Shown here: positions 23,417 through 33,599 of the stretch, piece by piece
Position numbering within the stretch: position 1 is the stretch's first letter
Layout of the letters: every line of letters begins with the position of its first letter
NCBI GenBank assembly: GCA_028571685.1
Contig: CM053152.1
Coordinates: 18,484,001 to 18,548,000 of the forward strand
Direction of reading: 5' to 3'
DNA length: 64,000 nucleotides
Source of the DNA: Heterohyrax brucei
Lineage: Eukaryota; Chordata; Mammalia; Hyracoidea; Procaviidae
Translations under genes and position numbers: made by a program
Notes under the pieces: generated by a model
Databases searched by the model: none
The model's input: only the letters and a program-made list of their open reading frames with translations
What the model was told of the DNA's origin: nothing

Positions 23417-24436
23417 AAGAGGGTGGAGTCAAGATGCTGAACTAGACGCATGTCTCCTTAATTCTCTCTGAAAACTAAGGCTGGATTGATAATTAAACAG
23501 AGCTTTCTGGACACCCAGTGAGCCCCAGGACACCACAAAGCACTGTCAGTTTGAACTATATATGCCATTGAACAGGAAATTTCTTGTCTTTGGTTGAGCC
23601 CTGCCCGCTCTGTTTGAATTGGACAGCTCCTGCGGACTCAAAGTAATTGGAGTTTTTAACATTTTTTGTTGTTGTTGGCTGGTAAGCAGGAGAGGGGCTC
23701 ATTGAGGAACTACACAGAATTACAATGCTAAAGTGATCAATGGGTGGAACAGCCACATTCTGAGCTCCTGGCTCCGGACTAAGAACACCACAGACTTCCA
23801 CTCTCTCTTTTCAGACCTCTGCTACAGATTCTGCTGTTTTGTGGGTGCAGGACAGCTTAACTGGGTCTCAAAAGGGACTAATACACGGGCTGAGGAGTAG
23901 TCCCAGCCTGGGGAACACCTTTCCAGCAGAAAAGCTGTGTTTAGCACACTGTAGCCTTACAGGAGGAGCCCAACAGGGGATGTCAGCAGAGCAAGAGCCT
24001 GTCCCTTGAACTTTATCACAGCATTTGGGGACAGCTGAAGAGGTACCTTCATTATCAGCCAGAAAGGAGCTTCCCACAGCTGATGGCCTGATGGATTTTG
24101 TAAGCGCTCAGATAGCTCTGACCTTTCAAAATAAGACTACTTGGAGAAATAATCACAGTGAAGCCCGATGCCATCTCTCCCAGCCTATAGGATCAGCTGA
24201 TGGTCCCTTAGTGACTCCATAAGCAGGGCTACGTCTTTGCCAGCCAGGAGGCAGAGACTGCTACCCAGAGATTCCACTGGTCCAATTCACTGGAGTACAT
24301 AGAGACGGCTGGAGACCAACTCCCTTCGCAGAACTGCACCTCATCTCCTGCTGAAGTAACACCATAGAAACTAAACCACCTCTAGATGTCCCCAGTGCAA
24401 CAAACACTAGCCAAACATTAAAAGAAACTTATAATC

Positions 24437-25308
24437 ATGGCTCCAGAAAACTCCAAAAATAAGGAATCAAAAAACTTCCCAATTGAGGAAGTTTTTCTGA
24501 AATTAGTGGAGGTCAATGACAAAAGAATTACAAAGATAGCCCTCCTAGATATTATATAAAGTGCAGCAGAGCAAAATGAAAAAGCAAGCTGTTTGAACTG
24601 ATGGAATATCAGCATTCTGAAATTCAACACACCAGCAAACTTACACAATTAAACAGTTCAATTCAAAGCCAAAAGAACAGAACATCCAGAAATTAGACTT
24701 ACTGATCTTGAAGACAGAGCTACTGACACCAGCATTTATGAGAAGAAATGAGAGAAAAGAAACAAGAAAAATGAAGCAGCACTAAGGAATATGTGGGATT
24801 CTATCAAGAGGAATAATCTACAATTAATTGGAGTTCCTGAACAGGGAGACATAGGTGAAAACACAGAGAATATTGATGTTCAGTTGCTAACAGAAAACTT
24901 CCCCTAAATTATGAAAGAAGAGAGCATAGATATCCAAGATGTGTATTGAACACCACATAAAGACACCAGACATATAACCAAGCTTAACAAAATGAAACAC
25001 AAGGAGAAACTCTTAAAGGTAGCAAGATTCAAAGCAAAGCTAAGATTCAGAGGGAAGCCCTGTAGTCTGTCATCTGATTTCTCAGCAGAAACAATGCTGG
25101 CAAGGAGGCAGTGGAATGACACATTCAAAGCCTTGAAGGAGAAGAACATCTAACCAAGAATTATATATCTTGCAAAACTATCTTTCAAATATGAAAATGA
25201 AGTTAAGACATTTGCAGAGAAACAGATACTCAGAGATTTCATAAAACCCAAACCCAAACCCAAACCCAAACTAGAAGAAATATTTAAAGAAGCTCTTGGC
25301 TTAGAATA
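24437..25308 (+). pseudogene. L1-d ORF1 pseudogene
   Basis: The start ATGGCTCCAGAAAACTCC (24437) leads into an ORF1 that follows L1-f by eye: coiled coil, NNLQLIGVPEQ-like RRM at about 24.82 kb, a C-terminal domain with KLNKMKHKEKLLK and KPCSLSSDFSAETM, and an end LEEIFKEALGLE. Stops and small indels break it (for example TAA near 24557 and TGA near 24750). Near 25241-25271 the ordinary AAACCCAAA has expanded into four to five AAACCC units. Confidence 0.75.
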
Positions 25309-27751
25309 AAAAAACCGTTAACTCTGTATTTTAGAAGGAAACACAGGACAAACACACCATCCAGAAACCTACTGGGTTAGGGAAGACTCCAAATTCAATC
25401 AAAGCTATAATATTAAAAGAAGTGATCCAGTGATCATATCATGAAAACTAGGATGTTATGATATTCAAAAGAGCGATGTACTACAGTTGTTATAGTACCC
25501 AGATGGAGAGGAAGTTAATATGAAAGGTAGCAATTAACATTGGGTTTATACATAGTTTATTAAGGGGGAATCATAGTGGCAGCCACGAAGCACAATAAAG
25601 ATGCAACATATCAAAACACGAAAAACAACACAGAAGTCTCAACAAACACAAAAACAACACTGAAAAAGAAACCCATAAAGTAGAATGAACCAGAACAGAA
25701 TACTAACTGCAACAGAGAAAACATCAACACAAAAATAAATACATTAAAATGACAGCACTAAACACACACCTATAAATAATTACACTGAATGTAAACAGAC
25801 TGAATGCTCCATTAAAGAGACAATGGGTGACAGATTGGATCAAAAGACATGATGTATCTATATATTGCTTATAAGAAACTCACCTGAAGCTTAAAGATAT
25901 GAAGAAACTGAAAATTAAAGAATGGAATAATATATACCAAGCTAACAATATACAAAGAAGAGCAGGTGTGGCAATACTAATCTCAGATAAAATAGATTTT
26001 AATGTAAAATCCACCACCGTGGACAAGGATGGTCATTATTTATTGCTGAAAGTTTCAATACACAAGTAAGATTCAACAATATTAAATATTTATGAATTCA
26101 ATACTAGAGCATCTAAATACATCGAAGAAACACTGACTACACTCAGAAAGGAGACAGACCACTCTACAATAATAGGGGGAGACTTCAGCACTCTCAATAT
26201 TGGACAGACACTCTACAAAAAAGCACAGTAAAGACACATAAGATCTTATTGCCACAATTAACCAAATAGACCTCATTGATATATACAGAACATTTTATCC
26301 ATCAACAGACAACTTCACCTTTTTCTCCAGGGCACATGGAACATTTACCAGAGTAGACCATGTGTTAGGATACAAAGCAAATCGCAAGAAAATCCAAACT
26401 ACTGACTTATTGCAAAGCATCTTCTCAGACTATAAAGCCATAAAAGTCAAAATCAATAGCAGAAAAAACTTTGATAGAAAGTGGAACTCATGGAAACTGA
26501 ACAACATCTGGCTCAAAAAGCCATGGGTTATGGAACAAATAAAGGATGAAATAAATAAATTTATTGATTCAAATGAGAATGAAAACATTTCCTACCAGAA
26601 CCTGTGGTACACAGCCAAAGCAGTGCTCAGAGGTCAATTTATCTCTATAAATGCACACAGATGGAAGAAAGGACCCAAACCACATAATTAATCCTACTCT
26701 TTGAACCAGGAGAAAGAGAGCAGCAGAGAAACCCTGCAGAAACCCAAAGCAAACATATTAGAGTGGAACTAAACAAATTGGAGAATAGAAAAACAGTTGA
26801 AAAAATTGGTAAGACCGAAAGCTGGTTTTTTGAAAAGATCAACAAAATTGACAAACCATTGTATAAATTTATAAAAGAAAAACAGGAAAGGAAACAAACA
26901 ACCCAAAGATCTAACAGAAATCAAAACAGAATACTACCAAAGACAATACTCTAACAGATTTGAAAACCAAGAGGAAATGGACAAATTCCTAGATTTCATA
27001 TCATCTACCAAAAGTATCACAAGGAGAAAAACAACTTAATAAACCCATCACAAAGCAAGAGATGGAAAAAGTCACCAAAAAACTACCAACCAAAAAATAC
27101 CCTGGCCCACATGGCTTCACTGCACAATTCTACCAAGCTTTTTGAGAAGTAAATTCCAATACTACTGAAAATATTTCACAGCACAGAAAGGGATGCAGTA
27201 CTCCCAAATTCATTCTATGAAGTCAGCATAACACTGATTCCAAAGCCAGGGAAAGATCCAGCAAAAAGAAGAATTACAGACCAATATCACTTATGAATCT
27301 AGATGCAAAAATCTTCAACAAAATCCTTGCCAATGGAATCCAACAATATATCAAAAAACCAAGGTGGATTCACACCCGGGATGCAAGGCTGGATCAACAC
27401 CAGAAATACAAGTAATGTGATCAATCACACAAATGACACAAAAGACAAGAGTCACTTGATTTGTCAATTGATGCAGAAAAGGCGTATGACAAAATTCAAC
27501 ACCCATTCATGCTAAAAACTCTCAGCAAAGAAGCAATAGAAAGAAGGCAAATTCCTCAATGTAGTAAGGACCGTCTATGCAAAGCCAGCCACTCACATCA
27601 CCCTGAATAGATACAGGCTGAAAGAACTCCCCTTGAGAACAGGAACTAGACAAAGATGTCCACTCTCACATCTCCTATTCAACATTGTACTAGAAGTTCT
27701 GGCCATAGCAATTAGACAAGAAAAAGAAATAAATGTCACCCACATTGGCAA

Positions 27752-27781
27752 GCCAGCAAGCCAAGTGCCGTCAAGTCAGAT
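27752..27781 (-). mobile_element. Tiny AfroSINE/RTE tail insertion (T2), 30 bp with 12-bp TSD
   Basis: Reads GCCAGCAAGCCAAGTGCCGT then CAAGTCAGAT in + sense, i.e. an antisense tail. CCACATTGGCAA stands exactly on both sides (27740-27751 and 27782-27793). L1-f has a single copy of this word in the same place (CCACATCGGCAA), which proves insertion. Confidence 0.88.
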
Positions 27782-28814
27782 CCACATTGGCAAAGAAGAA
27801 GTAAAAATCTCCCTATTTGTAGATATGATTGTATATGCAGGGAATCCTAAAGAATCCATTAGTAAACTATGCAAAGTATCAGGATACAAGAGAAACATAA
27901 GTAAATCAGTAGGATTCCTTTCTACCAACAGAGATCATTAAAGAAGAAATCACCAAATCAATACCATTTACTATACCCTCAAGAAGATAAAATACCTTGG
28001 AATAAATCTAACTAGAGAATAAGAGACCCATACAAACTAACAGAGACTTGCATACATGGAGAAATCTAACCTGCTCATGGTTAGAAAGACTTAACATTGT
28101 GAAAATGTCCATTTTACCCAGAGTGATCTACATATACAATGCAATCCTAACACAAATTCCAGTAAAATTTTTTAATGAGATGGAAAAACAAATTACCAAC
28201 TTTAGTTTAGAAAGGGAAGAAACTCCGGAGAAGCAAAGCACTACTAAAAAACACACTAGGAGGCCTCTCACTACCTGACTTTAGAACCTATTACACTGCC
28301 ACAGTAGTCAAAACAGCCTGGTACTAGTACAAAAAGAGTCACATAGACCAGTGGAACAAAGTTGAGACCCCAGAGATGCCCCCATCCGCCTATGAACAGT
28401 CAGTATTCGACAAAGGCCGTAAAATTATAAAATGGAGTAAAACCATCTCTTTAACAAATGGTGCTCACAAAATTGAATATCCATCTACAAAAAATTAAAA
28501 CAAGATTCATGTCTCACACCCTACACAAAAACTAACTCAAACTGGAAAAGAGACATATCAAACCTAAAACGATAAAGATCATGTAAGGAAAAAAGAGGAT
28601 CAACAATGAAAGTTTTAATACATAATGTAGGCAGATTTCAAAATCTCACAAACAAAACATGATCAACAGAAAATAAATAAATGGGAACTACTAAGAATCA
28701 AACACTTTTGCTCATCTAAATAGTTTATCAAAAGAATTAAAAGACCACCCACAGAATGGGAAAAAAAATATTTGGCAACTATATGTCAGACTGATGTCTG
28801 ATCTCCATAATCTA

Positions 28815-28836
28815 CAGCCGAACCTAGTGCCGTCGA
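28815..28836 (-). mobile_element. Tiny AfroSINE/RTE tail insertion (T3)
   Basis: CAGCCGAACCTAGTGCCGTC splits a stretch that in L1-f reads CTCCATAATCTATAAGATAC. About 20 extra bases are present. Their core AGTGCCGTCGA is the tail complement. No clear duplication. Confidence 0.55.
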
Positions 28837-28899
28837 AGGTACTGCAATATATCAACAAGAAAAGGACAAATAACCCAATTAAGCATTAGGGAAAGGAGA

Positions 28900-30391
28900 T
28901 GGTCAGAGACTTCACTAAAGACAATATCAAGACAGCCAAAAGACACATGTGGTAATGCTCACAATCATTACATATTAAAGAAATCCAAATTAAAACAACA
29001 ATGAAATACCACCTCATCCGAAGAAGGTTGGCCATGATCCAAAAAAACAAAAAACAACAAATGCTGGAGAGGAGGTACACAAATTGGAACTCTTCTATAG
29101 GATTGCAAATGGTATAACCTCTTTGGAAAGACATCTGGCGCTTCCTTAAAAAGCTGGAAATAGATACACCATTTGAACCAGTAATCCCACTACTTGGAAT
29201 ATAGCTTACAAAAGCAAGGACAGTCACATGAACAGCTACATACACACAAATGCTTACTGCATACTCAATGGGGCACTATGCAATGATAAGGAACAATGAT
29301 GATTTTAGGAAACATCTCATAATCTGGTTTACATGTGAAGACATTATGTTGAGTGAAATTAGTCAGGGGCAAAAGGACAAATTTTGTATGACACACCTAA
29401 ATTAAGAAGTAAAAACAGACTCATGCATAGAAGAAAAGACTCTGATGGCTGCAAGGGAGGGGTGGGAGGGAGGGAAATGGCTGGTTATAGATTAGATAAT
29501 TGATGGAGATTTGGTTGGGTGAAATCAGTGACAGCACATATTAGAAAGAAGATAATTTAATTGGACTTCAACATAACGTGAACATTCTTGTGATCTTAAC
29601 CCAATATTGCAAGGACAGAGTAGCAGGGTCTGGGGTCTGAGGACCATGCTCTCAAGGTACATCTGGGGCAACTGGTATAAGGAGCCTATTGCTAAGAGAG
29701 TCTTCTGCACCCCACATTGGTGAGTCGTACCAGGGCTCTTAAAAGCTGGCAAGCTGCCGTCTGAGGTACACCAAATGGTCCCAACTCAGCTGGAGCAGAT
29801 GATCACCAAGGACAACAACTACATGAGGGAAAAAGAACTCAGAAGACAGAAAGAAACATGTGAATGAGTCACTACATCAACATATGAGCAGAAGAACCAG
29901 ATATTGCCCAGCCATCACCAATGACAGCCATGAGAGGGCTCGTAATGTTGAGTCCCAGTGACAACCTGTGGAAGAAAAAATGGATGCAACCGAAGAACTC
30001 AACTAAAAGACTGCCATTGGTGGTCTGAAGGCATGGGGGTTCCCCTAGGTCAAGCCTTCAGACAGAAATGGATTGGACTTGGGCACACACAGGACTGTAT
30101 CGTTTGCACACTCTATGGTTCTATGTATGTATAGTATGTTGCTCTAGTGGCCTCTTAGTAGAGGGGAAGTGAGAGGGTGGAGAGGAGGGGACAGGAGGTT
30201 GCTAAGAGGTTATGTCATGTACAGAACAGAAAGGAGGAGTGTGCTGTTAGCAGGCAAGGAGAGCAGCCAAGCCAAGTGCTGTCGAGTCGGATCTGACTCA
30301 TGGTGACGGGAACTGCATATAGGCGGGCATGCAAATTTAAATTGAATTGTACACTTTCACTCAATCACAATAAAAAAGAACAAGGAAAAAA
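28900..30391 (+). mobile_element. L1-d ORF2 end and 3'UTR
   Basis: Non-coding or decayed end of L1-d, with G-rich runs (GGGAGGGGTGGGAGGGAGGG at about 29455, GAGAGGGTGGAGAGGAGGGG at about 30170) as in other L1 3'UTRs, then the closing AATAAAAAAG and poly(A). Confidence 0.75.
30265..30310 (-). mobile_element. Tiny AfroSINE/RTE tail insertion (T4), longest (~46 bp)
   Basis: AGCCAAGCCAAGTGCTGTCG, AGTCGGATCTGACTCATGGT and GACGGG are the complement of the tail plus the base pair-rich palindrome and a few bases beyond it. It lies in the 3'UTR of L1-d. A duplication could not be assigned. Confidence 0.6.
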
Positions 30392-31255
30392 AAAAACTAC
30401 ACTGAGCTGCCATCTCACCACAGCAAGCTTGGCAATTATCTAAAAAAACACAAAATAATAAATACTGAAGAGGATGTAGGGAGATTGGAATCCTTCTGCA
30501 CTGTTGGTGGGGTTTTAAAATGGTACAACCACTACGGAAATTGCTTTGGTGCTTCATTAAGAAACTAGAAATAGAAATACCACATGATCTAGCAAGCCCA
30601 CTCCTTGGAATATATCCAGAGTAATATGAGTTACCACACAAACAGATACATGCATACCAATGTTTACTGCAGCTCTCTCCACAAGGCAAAAAGATGGAAG
30701 TAACTTAGATGTCCATTAATAGATGAACGGTTAAACAAACTATGATATATTCACAAAATAGAATACTTTGCGATGATAAAGAATGATGACTTATGGAATA
30801 CCTGATAACATGGGACCATCTGGAGGACATTATGTTGAGTAAAATTAGCCAGATGTAAAAAGGACACATGTTACATGAGACATTGTTATAAGGATACAAA
30901 AAAAGACTTAAGCACAAAAGAAAATAATCTTTGAAGGTTACAAGAATTGGGAGGGAGGGACACATATTTCTACAAATTAGTGATTAGGATTCTAGTTAGG
31001 TGAAGAGTGTGACAGCATGCACTAGAAAACAAGTGTGCACAACTGGACTACATCAAAACTAAATCATTTCATAAATACAACCCAACGATTTGGAGGGACA
31101 GAGTAACAGGGATAGGGTAGGGGACCATGGTGCTGTAGGACATCTAGACTAACTGGCATATCCATGATTTTTTTCCCTAAATAAAGTGTTCTGTATACCA
31201 CTTGGGTCAATGTCATCTGGGGTCTTAAAAGCTAACAAGCTGCCATCTAAGTAGC

Positions 31256-31344
31256 ATCAATTGGTCCCAGATCTACCTGCAGCCAAGGTAAATGGAGGAC
31301 ATCAATTGGTGCCAGTCTACCTGTAACCAAGGTAAATGGAGGAC
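31256..31344 (+). repeat. Tandem duplication of ~45 bp in L1-c 3'UTR
   Basis: ATCAATTGGTCCCAGATCTA... (31256-31300) is followed directly by ATCAATTGGTGCCAGTCTAC... (31301-31344). Both end CCAAGGTAAATGGAGGAC. Confidence 0.85.
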
Positions 31345-31709
31345 ATCAATAACATGAGGACAATAAAAACCCAGCTGTCTGAAAGTGCCATATACTCCAG
31401 AGACTACTTCAGGACTGGACCAGAAGAGCTAGACAGTGCCTGGCCACCACCAATGACTGCCCTGATGGCGTATACACGGTAGAGCCCCCGATGTAGTGGG
31501 GAAAACATAATTGTGCAGAATTAGAACTCTACCAAATGACCACATTTGATGGTCCATCAGTCTGTAAGGTCCCCTGACAACATGGCCTCTGGATTCTCTA
31601 TCAACCCCAAACTGCATTCAGCTCTGACACTAGCTCTCCAGACAAAGGACTGAACTGGATTGTATAAGATATGGTGTGATGCTGGCAATGAACACCCTTT
31701 TAGCCTTAA

Positions 31710-31711
<2 letters not shown>

Positions 31712-31749
<38 letters not shown>
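31712..31749 (+). repeat. (AC)19 microsatellite
   Basis: Uninterrupted AC dinucleotides inside the L1-c 3'UTR. The Cys-Val run seen in a translated frame is this repeat, not a protein. Confidence 0.97.
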
Positions 31750-31751
<2 letters not shown>

Positions 31752-32010
31752 CTGTCTGAGCTCATCACTGCAGCCAAGATGATATGGTGAGGGGTGACAG
31801 GACTTTGTCAAACCAACAATGGAAATTCAAATTCAGGGTAGAAAGGGAAAGTGTGCTGTCACAGGGGTAGGTTACAAGGGTGGGGAGAGCACATAAGCAA
31901 AAAGTGGTGTGAGTACCCAGTGTTACATGCCTAACTGATATGGACTGTAAACTTGCTCTTAAAACAAACACAACAAATTATTATAAATAAATATGTAGAG
32001 TTCAAGTTTA

Positions 32011-32160
32011 AATTGTCCTGATGGTTAAGAGCTCAACTGCTAACCAAAAGGTTGGCTGAGCAAATCTACCAGTCAGTGTTTGGAAACCCTACAAACAGCT
32101 CTACTCTATCCTGTAGGGTCCTTGAGTCAGAATCAACTCCATGACAACAGGTGTTTTGTT
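32011..32160 (+). mobile_element. AfroSINE next to the L1-c 3' junction
   Basis: Head TGTCCTGATGGTTAAGAGCT, body TTTGGAAACCCTACAAACAG, tail GAGTCAGAATCAACTCCATG. Moderately diverged. Confidence 0.85.
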
Positions 32161-32215
32161 TATTTGTTTACTAGGTACTATACTGGATAGTACTGCCCTA
32201 GGCGCTCCTGTGATA
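32160..32215 (+). mobile_element. hAT-Charlie-like fragment, right part
   Basis: GGTACTATACTGGATAGTAC resembles the terminal part of the element begun at 17500, with L1-c, L1-d and a SINE lying between. The assignment is tentative. Confidence 0.4.
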
Positions 32216-32436
32216 TGTGCTGTATAACAGATACTCATGGCAAGTTGCACAGATCTAGAATGTCGAAAGGTAAACATAACATAGGTGCTTCTAAATTTTT
32301 GCGTTTCAAATTATTTTTTAAAAAGAATTTCCATTTGAGTAATTCATCAACTATTTGAGAATATCCACTTTTTAGTGGTGATTATTAACATCTACTGGTT
32401 GTAATGACTTAATATTAAAATGTGGCACATTCAAAG
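32216..32436. other. PTPRK intron, AT-rich
   Basis: Short stretch between the hAT-like fragment and the 3' end of L1-e. No gene signal. Confidence 0.4.
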
Positions 32437-33403
32437 TTTTTTTATTTTTATTTTTATTGTGATTAACTGAAAGTCTACAATCCAAATCAGTTTTGCATGC
32501 CCTCGTATCTGCAGCTCCTTCAGCTCTCCCTACCTGGTGACAGCACACTCCACTTTTGCACTTTATATTTCTGGTATACTCTTAACAAGCATCTATCCTC
32601 TCCTCTCCACCCTCTTCTCTCCCATCTAGAAAGGGACCAGCAGGACAGTCTCCTCTAAATGCACAGAACTATAAAGTATAGATATCAGATGGTCACATTG
32701 TCCCCCTGAGTCCAGTCCATTCTTGTCTGAAGAGTTGACCTCAGTACTGGTTTCTGGTCTGGGTCAGCAGCAGGTCTAGGGGTCATGTTCCCAGGGGATC
32801 CTCCAGGCTGTCAGACCATCAGTTCTGGCCTTAGTAGAGTTCTTAGATTGCACAGATCTTTTTCCTGTGTTGCTTTAGGAACAATACATGGTGTCCTCTA
32901 TCACAGCTGTCTTCGGCGGTGGCTGGGCACCATCTGGTTCTTCTGGTCTCTTTTTTCCTTGTATCTTTGTTGCTCTCAGTTATCATCTGTCCCAGGTGAG
33001 GTGGGACCATTTGATGTACCTCACATGGAAACTTGCCAGTTTTTAAGACTCCAGACACCACTCACCAATATAGGGTGCAGAAGATTCTCTTAGCTTAAGA
33101 CTGGTTGTGCCAATTGAACTCAAAGTCCATAAAAAACATGGTCCCCAGAACCCTTTCCCTACTACTCTGTCCTTTGAAATATTGGGTTGAGTTTAGAAAA
33201 CTTTTCAGTTTATGGTGAAGTCCAGTTAATTTGATCTACTCTACACAGTGTGCTGTCACTGCTTTCACCTAACCAACCTTCTATTGACTATCGATGACCA
33301 ACTCTCTCCCTCCCTCCCCACCCTGTACCCTCAATGAGTCTTTTCTTCTGTACATAAGTCTTTTTTAAAGTCCTTATAGCATGGATCTCATACAACATTT
33401 ATT

Positions 33404-33439
33404 GCCATGAGTCGGATCCGACTCGACGGCACTTGGCTG
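33404..33439 (+). mobile_element. Tiny AfroSINE/RTE tail insertion (T5) with complete palindrome
   Basis: GCCATGAGTCGGATCCGACT then CGACGGCACTTGGCTG. It contains the perfect 16-bp palindrome GAGTCGGATCCGACTC. It splits the L1-e 3'UTR between CATACAACATTTATT and CTGCTGAATGATTTCACTCA. L1-a carries comparable uninterrupted sequence at 1560-1600. Confidence 0.7.
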
Positions 33440-33599
33440 GCTGCTGAATGATTTCACTCAGCATGATGTCTTCCAGTTGAAACCAGGGTACAAGATGCTT
33501 CTCCAAATCATTATTGTTCCTTACATTGTATAAGATTTCACTGAGTATATGTACCATAGTTTATTCATCCATTCATCTGTTGATGGGCACCTAAGTTGA

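Larger units (their letters stand above)
25749..28900 (+). pseudogene. L1-d ORF2 pseudogene
   Basis: Starts at about 25749 (ATGACAGCACTAAACACACA). Endonuclease, linker (MEQIKDEINKFIDSNENENI at 26.53 kb) and RT pieces ([20 protein letters not shown] at 27.37 kb; [20 protein letters not shown] at 27.63 kb) align with L1-f. The catalytic box reads LFVDMIVY at about 27.82 kb: one Asp codon of FADD is missing, which would kill RT activity. A 42-bp in-frame addition (30-bp insert plus 12-bp duplication) lies just before it. Confidence 0.82.
23417..30391 (+). mobile_element. L1-d: full-length LINE-1 nested in L1-c
   Basis: The 5' end GGGTGGAGTCAAGATGCTGA is at 23421. The 5'UTR runs to about 24.43 kb, ORF1 region 24.44-25.31 kb, ORF2 region 25.75-28.9 kb, then a long 3'UTR ending in a poly(A) run at 30386-30391. 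AAAAACTACAAC at 23405-23416 and AAAAACTACACT at 30392-30403 form the likely target-site duplication, and L1-c sequence continues smoothly across it. It holds two or three tiny tail insertions. Confidence 0.88.
17655..32000 (+). mobile_element. L1-c: near full-length LINE-1, interrupted by L1-d
   Basis: The 5' end GGCAGGACCAAGATGACAGC is at about 17659. The 5'UTR runs to about 18.7 kb, the ORF1 remnant 18.8-19.56 kb and the ORF2 remnant 19.98-23.4 kb. The element breaks at 23416, where L1-d is inserted, and resumes at about 30392 with ACTGAGCTGCCATCTCACCA, followed by the ORF2 end and 3'UTR to about 32000. TTTAAGTTTA (17645-17654) and TTCAAGTTTA (32001-32010) may be its target-site duplication. 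Internal additions include a SINE, a tiny tail insertion, a 45-bp tandem duplication and an (AC)n tract. Confidence 0.82.
30392..32000 (+). mobile_element. L1-c, second part: ORF2 end and 3'UTR
   Basis: Continues L1-c after L1-d. L1 ORF2 end and 3'UTR phrases are visible (GGAATATATCCAGAGTAATA, GACATTATGTTGAGTAAAAT, GGGAGGGAGGGACAC), ending near ACAACAAATTATTATAAATA. It contains the 45-bp duplication and the (AC)n tract. Confidence 0.78.

Noticed and set aside
25241..25271. AAACCC repeats resembling a telomere-type motif
   Set aside because: Only four to five units, inside L1-d ORF1 where the ordinary text is AAACCCAAA; local slippage. It is also not the vertebrate TTAGGG unit.
31557..31811. 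Minus-strand frame with a Cys-Val repeat
   Set aside because: Produced by the (AC)n microsatellite.
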